Shown here in pieces: positions 1-8,864 of a stretch of 64,000 nucleotides of DNA. The position numbers and the translations under genes are program-made. The notes below the pieces were generated by a model. It did not search any database. It worked only from the letters and a program-made list of their open reading frames with translations, and was not told where the DNA came from. Location of the stretch: positions 62,001-126,000 of the forward strand of contig NZ_PCPA01000005.1 in assembly GCF_002979515.1 (NCBI RefSeq). The letters run 5' to 3'. The DNA comes from Microbacterium sp. MYb54. Lineage in GTDB: Bacteria > Actinomycetota > Actinomycetes > Actinomycetales > Microbacteriaceae. Within the stretch, counting starts at the first letter, position 1. Every line of letters starts with the position of its first letter.

Positions 1-46
1 GCTGGTGTGACGTGGCTGGTGTGATGGCGCCGGCGCGGTGACGAGT

Positions 47-80
47 CCGGGTGCCGAGGAGATCGCTCCCCGGCACCCGG
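47..80 (-). terminator. Stem-loop terminator after the ABC-F gene
   Basis: A 10-bp perfect stem (CCGGGTGCCG with CGGCACCCGG) continues after one mismatch into 4 more base pairs and a 4-base loop. It lies 20 bases past the stop codon of the minus-strand ABC-F gene. No T-run follows, as is common in high-GC actinobacteria. Confidence 0.6.
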
Positions 81-99
81 CATCGTCGCTCCATCGACC

Positions 100-1713
100 T
101 CACTGCTCCAGCGAGACCTCCTGAAGCGCACCTTCGGCGTCGATCTCGAGCGTCAGATCGAGGTCGAGCCGCCGCAGGAAAGCATCGTCGTGACTCACGA
201 TGAGCACGGCGCCCCGGTAGGCGCGGAGGGCTTCGACGAGCTGGCCGACCGTGTCGAGGTCGAGGTTGTTCGTCGGCTCGTCGAGCACCACGAGATGTGG
301 CGCCGGGTCGGCGAGCAGCAGCTTCGCCAGAGCGACGCGGAAGCGCTCGCCACCGGAGAGGGCCGCGACCGGTCGCTCCGCGGTGGCCCCTCGGATCAGG
401 AACCGGGCGAGGCGGTTGCGCAGCTCCTTCTCCGGCACGTGCGGTGCCGCGGCGGCGATGTTCTCGAACACCGTGCGCTGCTCGTCGAGGCCGTCGATCC
501 GCTGCGGCAGGTAGCCGATCAGGTCGGTGTGGGCCTCGGCATGCAGCGCACCCCCGGCCGGAGCACCTCCCCCGACCAGCCGCTCCAGAAGCGTGGTCTT
601 GCCCGCACCGTTCCGGCCGATCAGAGCGACGCGCTCCGGTCCCTGGATCACCCAGGCCCGCTCCTCATCGCCGATCGTCGCGATCCGGCGGCTGCGAGAC
701 ACCAGTGGATCCGGCAGCTCGATCTTCATCGAGGCGTCGGAGCGCACGCGGCGTCCTGCCTCGTCGAGGACCGAACGTGCGGCATCCTCCTTCGCTCCGA
801 CCTCGGTGCGGAGCTTGCCCGCCGACACCTCGGCGGCCATCTTGCGGCCGTGGGCGACGATCTTCGGGACGCGCTTCTCGACTTCCGCCTTCTTCGCGGT
901 GCGTGTGCGGTGGGCGAGCTTCACCTCGGCTTCGATCCGCTGGCGCTTCTCCTTGCGAAGCGCCTGGGCGGCTGTGACCTCGGCCTGCCTCGCAGCATCC
1001 TGCTCGGTGTCCAACCAGGCACGCCATTGCGAATACGGGCCGCCGAACACGCTCAGCGTCTGCGCGTAGAGCTCGGCGGTGTCGTCCATCAGCTCGAGCA
1101 GCGACAGGTCGTGACTCACGACGATGAGCGTGCCCTTCCAGGCGCGCACCATCGCCGCGAGCTTCGCCCTGGCGTCGCGATCGAGGTTGTTGGTCGGCTC
1201 GTCGAGGAGCGTGATCGGCGCACGGCGCAGGCGGATGCCGGCGATCGCGACGAGCACCGACTCTCCGCCCGAAAGCTCGCCCACCCTGCGGTCGAGGAAC
1301 TCCGGGTCGAGGCCGGCTTCGGCGAGTGACGCCTCGGCGCGCGCCTCGATGTCCCAGTCGTCGCCGACCGTGTCGAAGTGGGCGGGGTCGACGTCGCCCG
1401 CGGTGATCGCCCGCACGGCGTCGAGCGCCGCGGACACACCGAGGAGGTCTGCGACCCGACGGTCGACGTCGAGTGTCAGCTGCTGCGGCAGGTACGCGAC
1501 CTCACCGGATGTCACGACGAAGCCGGAAGACGGTTCGAGTTCGCCGGCCATCAGTCGCAACAGCGTGGACTTGCCCGCGCCGTTGCGTCCGACGAGGCCC
1601 GTGCGCCCGGAACCGAACGCTCCGGAGACGCCGTCGAGGGCTACCGTGCCGTCCGGCCAGGTGAAGGTGAGGTGGTCGAGGGTGACCGATGCATGAAGGG
1701 TGGGGTTTGACAT
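100..1713 (-). CDS. ABC-F family ATPase (ribosome-associated type)
   Basis: A 537-residue protein with two ABC ATPase domains and no membrane segment, the layout of ABC-F proteins, which act on the ribosome in translation or antibiotic protection. Domain 1 has Walker A GRNGAGKST at residues 42-50, signature LSGGES near 147 and a Walker B ending LLDEPTNNLD. Domain 2 has GRNGAGKTT near 366, LSGGERFRVAL and VVLDEPTNNLD. The linker (about 225-320) is long, Lys/Arg/Glu/Ala-rich and probably a coiled coil, as expected for the ribosome-contacting arm. The start ATG follows an AGGAGACACTC ribosome site. The gene is alone. Family is secure; whether it gives drug resistance cannot be told from sequence. 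Confidence 0.93.
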   Translation of the reverse strand: MSNPTLHASVTLDHLTFTWPDGTVALDGVSGAFGSGRTGLVGRNGAGKSTLLRLMAGELEPSSGFVVTSGEVAYLPQQLTLDVDRRVADLLGVSAALDAVRAITAGDVDPAHFDTVGDDWDIEARAEASLAEAGLDPEFLDRRVGELSGGESVLVAIAGIRLRRAPITLLDEPTNNLDRDARAKLAAMVRAWKGTLIVVSHDLSLLELMDDTAELYAQTLSVFGGPYSQWRAWLDTEQDAARQAEVTAAQALRKEKRQRIEAEVKLAHRTRTAKKAEVEKRVPKIVAHGRKMAAEVSAGKLRTEVGAKEDAARSVLDEAGRRVRSDASMKIELPDPLVSRSRRIATIGDEERAWVIQGPERVALIGRNGAGKTTLLERLVGGGAPAGGALHAEAHTDLIGYLPQRIDGLDEQRTVFENIAAAAPHVPEKELRNRLARFLIRGATAERPVAALSGGERFRVALAKLLLADPAPHLVVLDEPTNNLDLDTVGQLVEALRAYRGAVLIVSHDDAFLRRLDLDLTLEIDAEGALQEVSLEQ

Positions 1714-1913
1714 GAGTGTCTCCTGTCGAGTGCGAAGGGTGCACTGAAACCGGACCTCTGCCAGGCCTCGACGGGACGCAGAGAACGTCGCGAGAGGGGG
1801 AGGTCTGCCGTGGAGTCGGCGATCGTCGGGTCAGCGCGCGGAAAGAGGAGCGCGGAGGCGACGGATCAGATCAAAGGACTTCCAGACACGGCGGACAGGA
1901 CTCCCCGACGATA

Positions 1914-1952
1914 CCCGGGCGTGTCGGCTTCTCGCAACCCCGGGCGTGTCGG
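1914..1952. repeat. Two 14-bp direct repeats, CCCGGGCGTGTCGG
   Basis: Exact copies at 1914-1927 and 1939-1952, 25 bp apart, in the 261-bp gap between the siderophore ATPase stop and the ABC-F start. Nothing else was recognised in this gap apart from the ABC-F ribosome site. The repeats lie just downstream of the minus-strand ATPase operon and may help end its transcript. Confidence 0.4.
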
Positions 1953-1974
1953 TCCGGGTTTCAGCAGAAGGGGT

Positions 1975-2748
1975 TCAGCGGCCGGGCAGCACGACGGGGG
2001 CACCCGTGTCGGGGTCGGCGATCACCCGCGCCTCGAGGTCGAACAGCTCGGTGAGCAGTGGCGCGTCGACGATGTCGCGAGGATCGCCCTCGGCGACGAT
2101 GCGCCCGCCTTTCATCGCGATCAGGTGCGAGGCGTAGCGGGCGGCCTGGTTGATGTCGTGCAGAACGACGACGACGGTCCGCCCTTCCCGATGCAGACGC
2201 GTGACCAGTTCGAGCACCTCGATCTGGTGGCCGATGTCGAGAAAGGTCGTCGGCTCGTCCAACAGCAGGATCGGGGTCTCCTGGGCCAGCGCCATCGCGA
2301 TCCAGGCGCGCTGGCGCTGCCCGCCGGAGAGCTCGTCGACGTTGCGTTCCGCGAGGTCGGTGACGTTCGTGGCGGCCATCGCCTCGGCGACCGCACGCTC
2401 GTCCTCCGTCGACCAGCTGGAGAGCACGCTCTGATGGGGGTAGCGGCCGCGACCGACAAGGTCGGCCACGGTGATGCCCTCCGGGGCGAGCGGACTCTGG
2501 GGGAGCAGACCCATCCGCCGCGCCACCTCCTTGGTGGACAACCGAGTGATGTCGCCGCCGTCGAGGAGCACGCGCCCTCCTGTGGCCGGCAGCAGCCGGG
2601 CGAGGGCGCGCAGCAGAGTCGACTTTCCGCAGGCGTTCGGGCCCACGATCACGGTGAGCTCCCCATCGGGGATGTGCACGTCGAGGCCGTCGAGTACGCC
2701 CCGCCCGCCGTAGCCCACGCGCAGCGCTTCGGTTGCCAGTCGTGTCAT
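1975..2748 (-). CDS. Iron-siderophore ABC transporter ATP-binding protein (cluster 1)
   Basis: A 257-residue FecE/FepC-type ATPase. It has Walker A GPNACGKST near residues 36-44, Q-loop LLPQS, signature LSGGQRQRAWIAMAL, Walker B ILLLDEPTTFLD and switch His in VVLHDINQAARYA. The GPNACGKST and PTTFLDIGHQ variants are typical of siderophore and B12 importers. The reading frame stays open far upstream, but the first convincing start is the ATG at 2748, whose ATGA overlaps the stop of the upstream permease, so the pair is translationally coupled. It would power the two permeases encoded just before it on the same strand. Confidence 0.95.
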   Translation of the reverse strand: MTRLATEALRVGYGGRGVLDGLDVHIPDGELTVIVGPNACGKSTLLRALARLLPATGGRVLLDGGDITRLSTKEVARRMGLLPQSPLAPEGITVADLVGRGRYPHQSVLSSWSTEDERAVAEAMAATNVTDLAERNVDELSGGQRQRAWIAMALAQETPILLLDEPTTFLDIGHQIEVLELVTRLHREGRTVVVVLHDINQAARYASHLIAMKGGRIVAEGDPRDIVDAPLLTELFDLEARVIADPDTGAPVVLPGR

Positions 2749-3794
2749 CGTCGTCCTCCTCCGGTGAAGCGCCTGCTCTCGCGCATGAGCAGCGCGAGCA
2801 GATAGATCCCGCCGATGCAGATGGTCACCGCGCCGGTCGGCAGTGTGACGTCGGGGATCGCATGCTGGGCGATCACATCTGCGACGAGCAGCAGTACCGA
2901 CCCGGTCAGTGCTGCTCCGACGAGATCGACCGAGGTGCCTCGTCCGGTCAACCGCTGCCCGATCTGCGGGGCGGCGAGAGCCACGAAGGCGATCGGCCCT
3001 GCGGCGGCGGTGACCGCTGCGACCGCTGCGACGCCGAGCAGCATGAGCATGCCTCTGGTGCGTTCGAGCGGGATGCCGAGCATGGCCGCGGCGTCGTCGC
3101 CGAGCTCGAGTCGTCGCATCCGCCGCTGCGCTGCCGGTGCGCACAGCAGCACGGCGACGATGGCGATCGCGGCGAATCCGAGCGTGGTCCAGTCGACTGC
3201 TGCAAGGGAGCCGGCACCCCACACGGCCGCGCGAAGGGCGAGGTCGACATCGGCCCTGGTACTGAACCACGTGTTGAGTGAGTTCAGGAGCGCGCCCATC
3301 GCGATACCGACGATGATGAGGCGGAAGCCCTGCATGCCTCGCCGGAACGCCAGCACGTAGACGAGCGCTGCCGTCAGCACACCGCCGACCAGAGCGCCGG
3401 CGGCATAGGCGGCATACCCGGTCGCACCGGTCAGCATCATCAGGATCACGCCGGTGTACGACCCGGTGCTGAAGCCGATCACGTCGGGGCTCCCCAGAGG
3501 GTTGCGGGTGAGGGACTGGAAGATGCTGCCCGCGATGCCGAGAGCGGCGCCGAACAGCAGTGCCGCGATGACGCGGGGCGCCCGCCACTCGATGACGACC
3601 TTGCGCACTGCGCCGTCGGTCCGGCCGAGGAACGAGCCGATCACCTCTCCTGCGCTCACGCCGTAGCTGCCGAGGGTCATCGCCCACACCGCCACGCAGA
3701 GGGCGACCGCGACGAGCGCGGCGCAGACCAGGAGCATCCGCCGGGTGGTGCGCATCGAGAGCGGGCCGGCGCGGAAGACGAGCACCGCGCTCAC
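2745..3794 (-). CDS. FecCD-type siderophore permease (cluster 1, second)
   Basis: A 349-residue, very hydrophobic FecCD/BtuC-family permease with about nine or ten membrane segments. Family hallmarks are visible: VIEWRAPRVIAALLFGAALG near residue 65, SLTRNPLGSPDVIG, and the ATPase-contacting segment around ALAAPQIGQRLTG. The GTG start at 3794 overlaps the upstream permease stop as GTGA; an in-frame ATG lies 13 codons in. It should form a heterodimer with the permease encoded at 3791-4840 and pass ferric siderophore into the cytoplasm. Confidence 0.94.
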   Translation of the reverse strand: MSAVLVFRAGPLSMRTTRRMLLVCAALVAVALCVAVWAMTLGSYGVSAGEVIGSFLGRTDGAVRKVVIEWRAPRVIAALLFGAALGIAGSIFQSLTRNPLGSPDVIGFSTGSYTGVILMMLTGATGYAAYAAGALVGGVLTAALVYVLAFRRGMQGFRLIIVGIAMGALLNSLNTWFSTRADVDLALRAAVWGAGSLAAVDWTTLGFAAIAIVAVLLCAPAAQRRMRRLELGDDAAAMLGIPLERTRGMLMLLGVAAVAAVTAAAGPIAFVALAAPQIGQRLTGRGTSVDLVGAALTGSVLLLVADVIAQHAIPDVTLPTGAVTICIGGIYLLALLMRESRRFTGGGRR

Positions 3795-4840
3795 AGTGCC
3801 TTCGCCTTCCGGCCGCGGACCAGGGCGATGAGCACCGGGGCGCCGATCAGCGGCAGCACCACCCCGACCTGCAGCTCGGCGGGGATCACGACGATGCGGC
3901 CGAGGATGTCGGCACTGAGCACCAGCGCCGGTGCGAGCACCGCCGAGTAGAGCGTGATCCAGATCCAGTCCGGGCCCGTGATCCAGCGCACGGCGTGGGG
4001 GATGACGAGACCGACGAAGACGAGTGGACCGGCGGCGGCCGTCGCGGCTCCGCACAGCAGGGCGACCGCCAGCACGACCCCCACCCGTGTCGCGCCGAGC
4101 CGCACCCCCACGGCCCTGGCGGTGTCTTCGCCCAGGGCGAGGGCATTGAGCGGACGCACGCAGAAAGCGGCGATCAGGAGTCCGAGCGCGAGGGGTACGA
4201 GGATTGCGTCGATCGTGCCGGCCGGGCGGTCGGCGAGCGTTCCCGCGCCCCAGAAGCGCATCCGGTCGAAGGTCTCGGTGTCGATGAGTGCGAGCGTGTG
4301 TGAGAACCCGGTGAGCACGGCGGCGAAGGCCACTCCGACGAGGGTCAGTCGAACCGGAGATCCCGATCCGCGACCGGCACCCGCCGCGAGGTATACGAGC
4401 GCGGACGCCGCGATGGCACCGACGAAGGCGAACGGCAGGTACTGGTCGATCCGGGTGATCCCGAGGAAGGCCACGGCCAGTGTGACCGCGAAGCCCGCCC
4501 CGGCGTTCACCCCCAGGATGCCGGGGTCGGCCAAGGGGTTGCGGGTGAGGGCCTGGATGAGCGCACCGGAGATGCCCAGCGCGACGCCCACCAGGATGCC
4601 GAGCACCGTGCGATCGACGCGCGCGCTGGTGACCGTGACCTGACTCACCGATCCGTCCGGGGCGACGAAGGCCTGCCAGACCACATCGAGGGGCAGCGCG
4701 GCTGACCCCACGACCACACTGAGCACGCAGAGCGAAGCGAGCAGGACCAGGGAGACGATCAGCCCGAAGACACGACGCCGGGTGCGCGTCTGCCGAACGC
4801 CGGCGTCGGAGGCCGGTGCGGTGCGCGTGGCGGTGGTCAT
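3791..4840 (-). CDS. FecCD-type siderophore permease (cluster 1, first)
   Basis: A 349-residue FecCD-family permease. It has a short polar N-terminus, then a first membrane segment from about residue 25, the motif ALTRNPLADPGILGVNAGAG typical of the FecD/FepD-like partner, and a C-terminal FVGLVIPHAVRWITG segment that meets the ATPase. The ribosome site GAGGAGCCCC precedes the ATG. It starts 55 bases after the AraC regulator gene on the same strand, so regulator, both permeases and ATPase probably form one transcript. Confidence 0.94.
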   Translation of the reverse strand: MTTATRTAPASDAGVRQTRTRRRVFGLIVSLVLLASLCVLSVVVGSAALPLDVVWQAFVAPDGSVSQVTVTSARVDRTVLGILVGVALGISGALIQALTRNPLADPGILGVNAGAGFAVTLAVAFLGITRIDQYLPFAFVGAIAASALVYLAAGAGRGSGSPVRLTLVGVAFAAVLTGFSHTLALIDTETFDRMRFWGAGTLADRPAGTIDAILVPLALGLLIAAFCVRPLNALALGEDTARAVGVRLGATRVGVVLAVALLCGAATAAAGPLVFVGLVIPHAVRWITGPDWIWITLYSAVLAPALVLSADILGRIVVIPAELQVGVVLPLIGAPVLIALVRGRKAKAL

Positions 4841-4895
4841 GGGGCTCCTCTGGACGCCGAAACGCTAACAGCTTCCGACGGTCGCTCCGCGCGGT

Positions 4896-5639
4896 TCAGG
4901 ACTGTGCGAGGGCAGCGCGGGGGTCGGCTGTCAGACGGTCGGCCGTGATCCCGGTCTCCCTGCTGAGGGCCTTCACGAGCCCTGCCCTGGTGCCGAACCC
5001 GGAGAGCCGCGCGGCCGTGGCCAGGTCGCCGCCGCCGACCAGATGGGCGACGGCTGCGTTCATTCGAGTCCGTCCGCGCCAGCGGGAGAACGACCAGCCG
5101 GTCTCGGCGACGAAGATGCGCTGCACCTGGCGCGCGCTCATCCGATGGCGGGCGGCCAACTCCTCGAGGGGGAGCGGGAGGCGCAGGGCATCCTTCGCGA
5201 GCCGGCGAGCGGCCGGATGTTCGGGGTAGACGACCGGGAAGTAAGGTCGCGATACGGCATGCAGAACACGGGCGATCGCCCGACGGAACGGCAGGATCTG
5301 CTCGTCGGTGCTGGGCGCCGCCACGAGAGCTGTGGTCATGACGTCGACGAGCGCGGGCACCACTCCGAGAACGCGCACGCGCACCGAAGGGGCGGCCTCG
5401 TCCTCCAGGATGGGACCGAGGACCGTCCCGCCCTCGCGAATGCGCACGGCGTGCGGGACGTGCGGCTGCATCCATACCGCTTCGTGTCGGCGCAGGGGGA
5501 TGTCGACGCCGTCGACGGTCAGCACCGCCGAGCCGGTCACGACGTAGACGACGTGGGGTTCGTCGTGCTCGTGGGTGTCGTGTCCGAGGAAGCGGATCGA
5601 GTTCTCCGGGACGGTGCCGGCGAGAGCGGTGGATCGCAC
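4896..5639 (-). CDS. AraC-family regulator with cupin sensor domain (cluster 1)
   Basis: A 247-residue regulator. The N-terminal half is a cupin-like sensor (HDTHEHDEPHVVYVV and PLRRHEAVWMQPHVPHAVR), the C-terminal ~95 residues are two helix-turn-helix units of AraC type (LEELAARHRMSARQVQRIF, then DLATAARLSGFGTRAGLVKAL). The GTG start has a strong GGAGGAGAACAGC ribosome site. Its position at the head of the permease/ATPase genes and opposite the binding-protein gene suggests it controls this iron cluster, perhaps sensing the ferric siderophore as such AraC proteins do elsewhere. Paired 15-bp repeats in the divergent promoter region are likely binding sites. Confidence 0.88.
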   Translation of the reverse strand: MRSTALAGTVPENSIRFLGHDTHEHDEPHVVYVVTGSAVLTVDGVDIPLRRHEAVWMQPHVPHAVRIREGGTVLGPILEDEAAPSVRVRVLGVVPALVDVMTTALVAAPSTDEQILPFRRAIARVLHAVSRPYFPVVYPEHPAARRLAKDALRLPLPLEELAARHRMSARQVQRIFVAETGWSFSRWRGRTRMNAAVAHLVGGGDLATAARLSGFGTRAGLVKALSRETGITADRLTADPRAALAQS

Positions 5640-5657
5640 GCTGTTCTCCTCCGAGAC

Positions 5658-5693
5658 ATGTCGTATCCGTCAGCGTCGATGTCGCATGCGTCA
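5658..5693. promoter_or_regulatory. Paired direct repeats, likely AraC operator
   Basis: ATGTCGTATCCGTCA (5658-5672) and ATGTCGCATGCGTCA (5679-5693) match at 13 of 15 positions and are spaced 21 bp, two helical turns. This is the usual geometry for AraC-family direct-repeat sites. They lie between the AraC gene and the divergent binding-protein gene. Confidence 0.55.
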
Positions 5694-5709
5694 CGGATCG
5701 ACCGGTTAG

Positions 5710-5728
5710 TGAGAATAGCCTTACCTTA
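5710..5728 (+). promoter_or_regulatory. Putative IdeR/DmdR iron box
   Basis: TGAGAATAGCCTTACCTTA matches the actinobacterial iron-box consensus TTAGGTTAGGCTAACCTAA at 13 of 19 positions. It overlaps a TAGCCT -10 element (5716-5721) upstream of the binding-protein gene, so iron-loaded repressor would block transcription. Inference from consensus only. Confidence 0.5.
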
Positions 5729-5795
5729 CCCGAGCAGCGCCCGTCCGCCGCGTGCCCGTCGGGTCATCCCGCATCCGTCGATCCCCGAGGTCTCC

Positions 5796-6788
5796 ATGTC
5801 CAGATCCATCCGTCTCCTCGCTGCGCTCCCCGTGGTCGCCCTGTTCGCACTGGCATCGTGCGCCACCGATCCCGCCCCCGAATCGGGTGCAGGTGCATCC
5901 GGCGACGCCACGACCCGCGTCGTCACCACCGAACAGGGCGAGGTCACCATCCCCGCCGACCCGCAGAAGGTCGTCGTGCTGAATCACGCCCTCGCCGGCT
6001 ACCTGTATGACCTCGACGTGCCGGTGGCGGCCCTCACCTCCGCGGACTTCGGCTATGAGGCGTCGTTCTCGGACTTCTGGGCGGAAGACGCCGAGAAGCA
6101 GGGCACCGAGTTCATCACATGGAGTGCTGACGGGTTCGACCTCGAGGCGATCCTCGCTCTCGAGCCCGACCTGATCATCGGCGGTGGAATCGGTTTCCCG
6201 CTGTTCCTCGCCACCGATGCCTATGACGACCTGAGTGACATCGCCCCCACCGTTCTCGTCAGCGGCGACAAGGGGACCTGGCAGGACCAGTACTCATTCC
6301 TCGCCGACGACGTCTTCGACAAGGGCGAGGTCTATGACGAGGCGCTCGCCGCCTACGAGGACCGCGTGGCCGAGGTCGCCGCGAACATCACGGTGCCGAC
6401 CGCTCCGTCCGCATTCCTGTCGATCCTTCCCGACGGCACGGTGTACGTCGCCCGCGAGGACATGGGGCTTCCCGTGGTGTTCGACGCCGTCGGCATCGAG
6501 TCCGCGCCGATCTTCGCCGAGGGCGACTACGAGCCGTACACCCCCGGTGGCGACTCCTTCGAGCTGTCGACCGAGCAGGTGGGGCAGGTCATCACGCAGC
6601 CCACGGTCTTCATCACCGGCTTCAACACCGACATCGGCGACATCGACACGTTGTCGGAGAACCCGGTCCTCGCCGCGCTCCCGGCGTTCCAGAGCGGCTC
6701 CGCCCACGTGCTGCCCTACTGGGTGGCCCGTGGTGACTACGACGAGTCGCTCGCTCTGCTCGGCATCATCGAGGAGCTGTTCGGCTGA
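5796..6788 (+). CDS. Iron-siderophore binding lipoprotein (cluster 1)
   Basis: A 330-residue substrate-binding protein of the FepB/FhuD type. The N-terminus is a lipoprotein signal: MSRSIR, a hydrophobic stretch, then lipobox ALASC with Cys22, followed by a Ser/Gly/Ala-rich linker. The mature part has the class III binding-protein pattern (VTIPADPQKVVVLNH, then LALEPDLIIGG near residue 125). An upstream extension is open but carries no sensible signal peptide, so the ATG at 5796 is the start. It lies 1 base before the SIP-methyltransferase gene and opposite the regulator/permease/ATPase genes. It would capture ferric siderophore outside the membrane. Confidence 0.93.
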   Translation: MSRSIRLLAALPVVALFALASCATDPAPESGAGASGDATTRVVTTEQGEVTIPADPQKVVVLNHALAGYLYDLDVPVAALTSADFGYEASFSDFWAEDAEKQGTEFITWSADGFDLEAILALEPDLIIGGGIGFPLFLATDAYDDLSDIAPTVLVSGDKGTWQDQYSFLADDVFDKGEVYDEALAAYEDRVAEVAANITVPTAPSAFLSILPDGTVYVAREDMGLPVVFDAVGIESAPIFAEGDYEPYTPGGDSFELSTEQVGQVITQPTVFITGFNTDIGDIDTLSENPVLAALPAFQSGSAHVLPYWVARGDYDESLALLGIIEELFG

Positions 6789-6789
6789 G

Positions 6790-8547
6790 ATGGCACAGCG
6801 CGCATTCACTTCGCATCCGCTGGTCGTGCGCCGCGTGACGGTGCGCCGCATCGAGGAGATCACCCCTCGAATGCGGCGCATCGTCGTCGGCGGGGAGGCG
6901 CTCGGGGAGACCGTCGTCGACGGGCACACTCACCGGACCTTCGCCGCTCCCGGCTTCGACGACCACATCAAGCTGATCTTCGCCTCAGACGACGATCTGG
7001 AATCGGCGCTGCCCATCCAGTTGCCGCACGGCATCGAGTGGACGGCCGCCGAGAACCGGCTCGCCCGCGACTACACGCCGCGCTGGGTGGATGCCGCAGC
7101 CGGGGAGATGGCGCTCGACTTCGTGCTGCACGGCGACGGACCCGCCGCGACGTGGGCGCAGTCGGCCGCACCCGGTGACGACCTGTGCTTCGTCGGACCG
7201 AAGTCGTCGCTGCGGTTGCCGCAGGAGCTCGACTGGATCGTGCTGATCGCCGATGAGACCGGCCTGCCGGCGGTGGGGCGGTTCCTCGACGAACGCCCGA
7301 CCGACGCCGTCGCGCACGTGCTCGTGGTGGTCGAGGAGGAGACCGCTCAGCAGGAGCTGAACCTGCGGGAGGGCGACACCGTGACCTGGGCGACCGCACC
7401 GGCCGGCGACGCGGCTGCTCTGGAAGCGGCCGTGCGAGCCCTCGTGCTTCCGGAGGATGGCGCGGGCTACGCATGGGCGGCGGCGGAGAGCCGCGCGCTG
7501 CTGCCGGTGAGGCGCTACCTGCAACGTGAGCGGGGGCTCGCGAAGGAGCGCATCAACATCACGGGCTACTGGCACGCCGAGACCGTCTCCGAGGGAGCCG
7601 ATGCGGCGGAGCACGCGCTGCCACCCGTGTCCGAACCGGCATCGCCCGTGCCATGGCTCGTCGTGCGAGCGGCCGTGCGGCTCGGCATCGTGGATGCTCT
7701 CGCCGAGGGTCCGCTGTCGGTGCGGGATCTGGCGGCCAGGCTCGGGGTGGCTGCCCGGTCGATCGAGGCCCTGCGCGGCCTCCTCGCCTCCGCGGAAGTG
7801 GTCATCGGGGATGCCGAGTCGCTCGCTCTCGGCCGTTTCGGTGAGGACCTTCTCGAGGAGCATCATCGCGAGGAGTTCGATGGTCTCGAGGCGGAGGCCG
7901 TGCTGGCGCTGCGTGATCTCGACCACGCGCTGCGGGACGGCGTCTCTCCGTGGGAGCGAGCGAACGGCGCGACGCTCGCGACGCAGGCGCAATCGGATGC
8001 TGCGCACGTCGAGGAACTCATCGAGGATGCGGGCCGGCTCGCCTACCTGCTCGACGGGTTCGTGGCGGACCCGATGTGGCAGGACGTCTCCAGCCTGCTC
8101 GTCGTCGGCCCTGGCGCCCCCGCGGTTCTCGGCGCCTTCGAGGACGGTGGACGCGGCGGCATCGGTGTCGCCCTGCACGAGCACGGGCGGGTGCGCGACG
8201 CCGTCGTCGAGGCGGTGGGGCAGGATCCGTCCGCCGGGTGGACCGGTCGACTGGTCGACGTCGCGGTGCTCGCTCTTGCTCTCGCGCACCGGACGGATGC
8301 CGAGGCCGTCGATCTCCTCGACGAGCTCGCGCCGCACGCGGCACGCGTGATCCTCCTCGAATCGAGCAGGCCGGACGCACTCAGCCCGGGCGTCGAGGAG
8401 CAGCAGGTCATCGGCTTCGCCATGACCGGTGCGCCGTTCCGCTCCAGCGAGGCGCTGGGAGAGCTCGCAGCCGCCGCGGGCTGGACGACGGAGCAGGTGC
8501 AGCCCCTCGGCTGGGGGATCGAGGCGACCTTCCTGGTCCGCGCCTGA
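6790..8547 (+). CDS. Siderophore-interacting protein fused to a methyltransferase-like domain
   Basis: A 585-residue two-part protein. Residues 1-265 are a SIP-family flavin reductase (FAD_binding_9 plus SIP), with the FAD motif RDYTPR at 93-98 and a C-terminal NAD(P)H region ending near GYWHAE; SIPs release iron by reducing ferric siderophores in the cytoplasm. Residues 288-335 resemble the winged-helix dimerisation domain of O-methyltransferases ([20 protein letters not shown] then [10 protein letters not shown]). Residues 430-585 resemble the SAM-binding fold, but the glycine-rich loop reads [13 protein letters not shown] rather than a clear GxGxG, so it may not bind SAM. The start follows the lipoprotein stop by one base. 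A SIP is usually 250-300 residues; the fusion is the odd part. Confidence 0.88.
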   Translation: MAQRAFTSHPLVVRRVTVRRIEEITPRMRRIVVGGEALGETVVDGHTHRTFAAPGFDDHIKLIFASDDDLESALPIQLPHGIEWTAAENRLARDYTPRWVDAAAGEMALDFVLHGDGPAATWAQSAAPGDDLCFVGPKSSLRLPQELDWIVLIADETGLPAVGRFLDERPTDAVAHVLVVVEEETAQQELNLREGDTVTWATAPAGDAAALEAAVRALVLPEDGAGYAWAAAESRALLPVRRYLQRERGLAKERINITGYWHAETVSEGADAAEHALPPVSEPASPVPWLVVRAAVRLGIVDALAEGPLSVRDLAARLGVAARSIEALRGLLASAEVVIGDAESLALGRFGEDLLEEHHREEFDGLEAEAVLALRDLDHALRDGVSPWERANGATLATQAQSDAAHVEELIEDAGRLAYLLDGFVADPMWQDVSSLLVVGPGAPAVLGAFEDGGRGGIGVALHEHGRVRDAVVEAVGQDPSAGWTGRLVDVAVLALALAHRTDAEAVDLLDELAPHAARVILLESSRPDALSPGVEEQQVIGFAMTGAPFRSSEALGELAAAAGWTTEQVQPLGWGIEATFLVRA

Positions 8548-8600
8548 GCGTCCGTCGCGTGGGGGATGCCGTCACGCCGACGGGTCCGTACCGTGGAGGC

Positions 8601-8864
8601 ATGGCAGACCAGAATCCGAGTCCACAGGAGTCGCGTGCCCGCATGGGAATGGGCGTCGGTCTCGCCCTCGGTGTGGCGATCGGCGTCTCACTCGGCACCG
8701 CGATGCAGAACTGGGCACTCGGACTGGGCATCGGAGTGGCGATCGGCGTCGCGTTCTCCGTGGCTTTCACGGGCTCGGGCAGAGGCTCGCGCCCGAGTGG
8801 CGAAGACGACGAAGAAGACGCCGGTGAGGGATCCGCCGGAGACGAGGATCCTCCGCAGCGCTGA
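8601..8864 (+). CDS. Small two-helix membrane protein with acidic tail
   Basis: An 87-residue protein of unknown function. Residues 1-14 are polar, 15-57 hold two Gly/Val/Ala-rich membrane helices separated by a short MQNWALG turn, and the C-terminal 30 residues are strongly acidic (EDDEEDAGEG). ATG 8601 is preceded by TACCGT at 8589-8594 with a 6-base gap, fitting a leaderless start, though GGAGGC could also act as a weak ribosome site. Its stop codon abuts the stop of the convergent hydrolase gene. Confidence 0.75.
   Translation: MADQNPSPQESRARMGMGVGLALGVAIGVSLGTAMQNWALGLGIGVAIGVAFSVAFTGSGRGSRPSGEDDEEDAGEGSAGDEDPPQR

Noticed and set aside
1714..1974. Leader-peptide attenuator controlling the ABC-F gene
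   Set aside because: ABC-F genes are sometimes controlled this way, but no convincing short peptide plus terminator/antiterminator pair was found in this gap.
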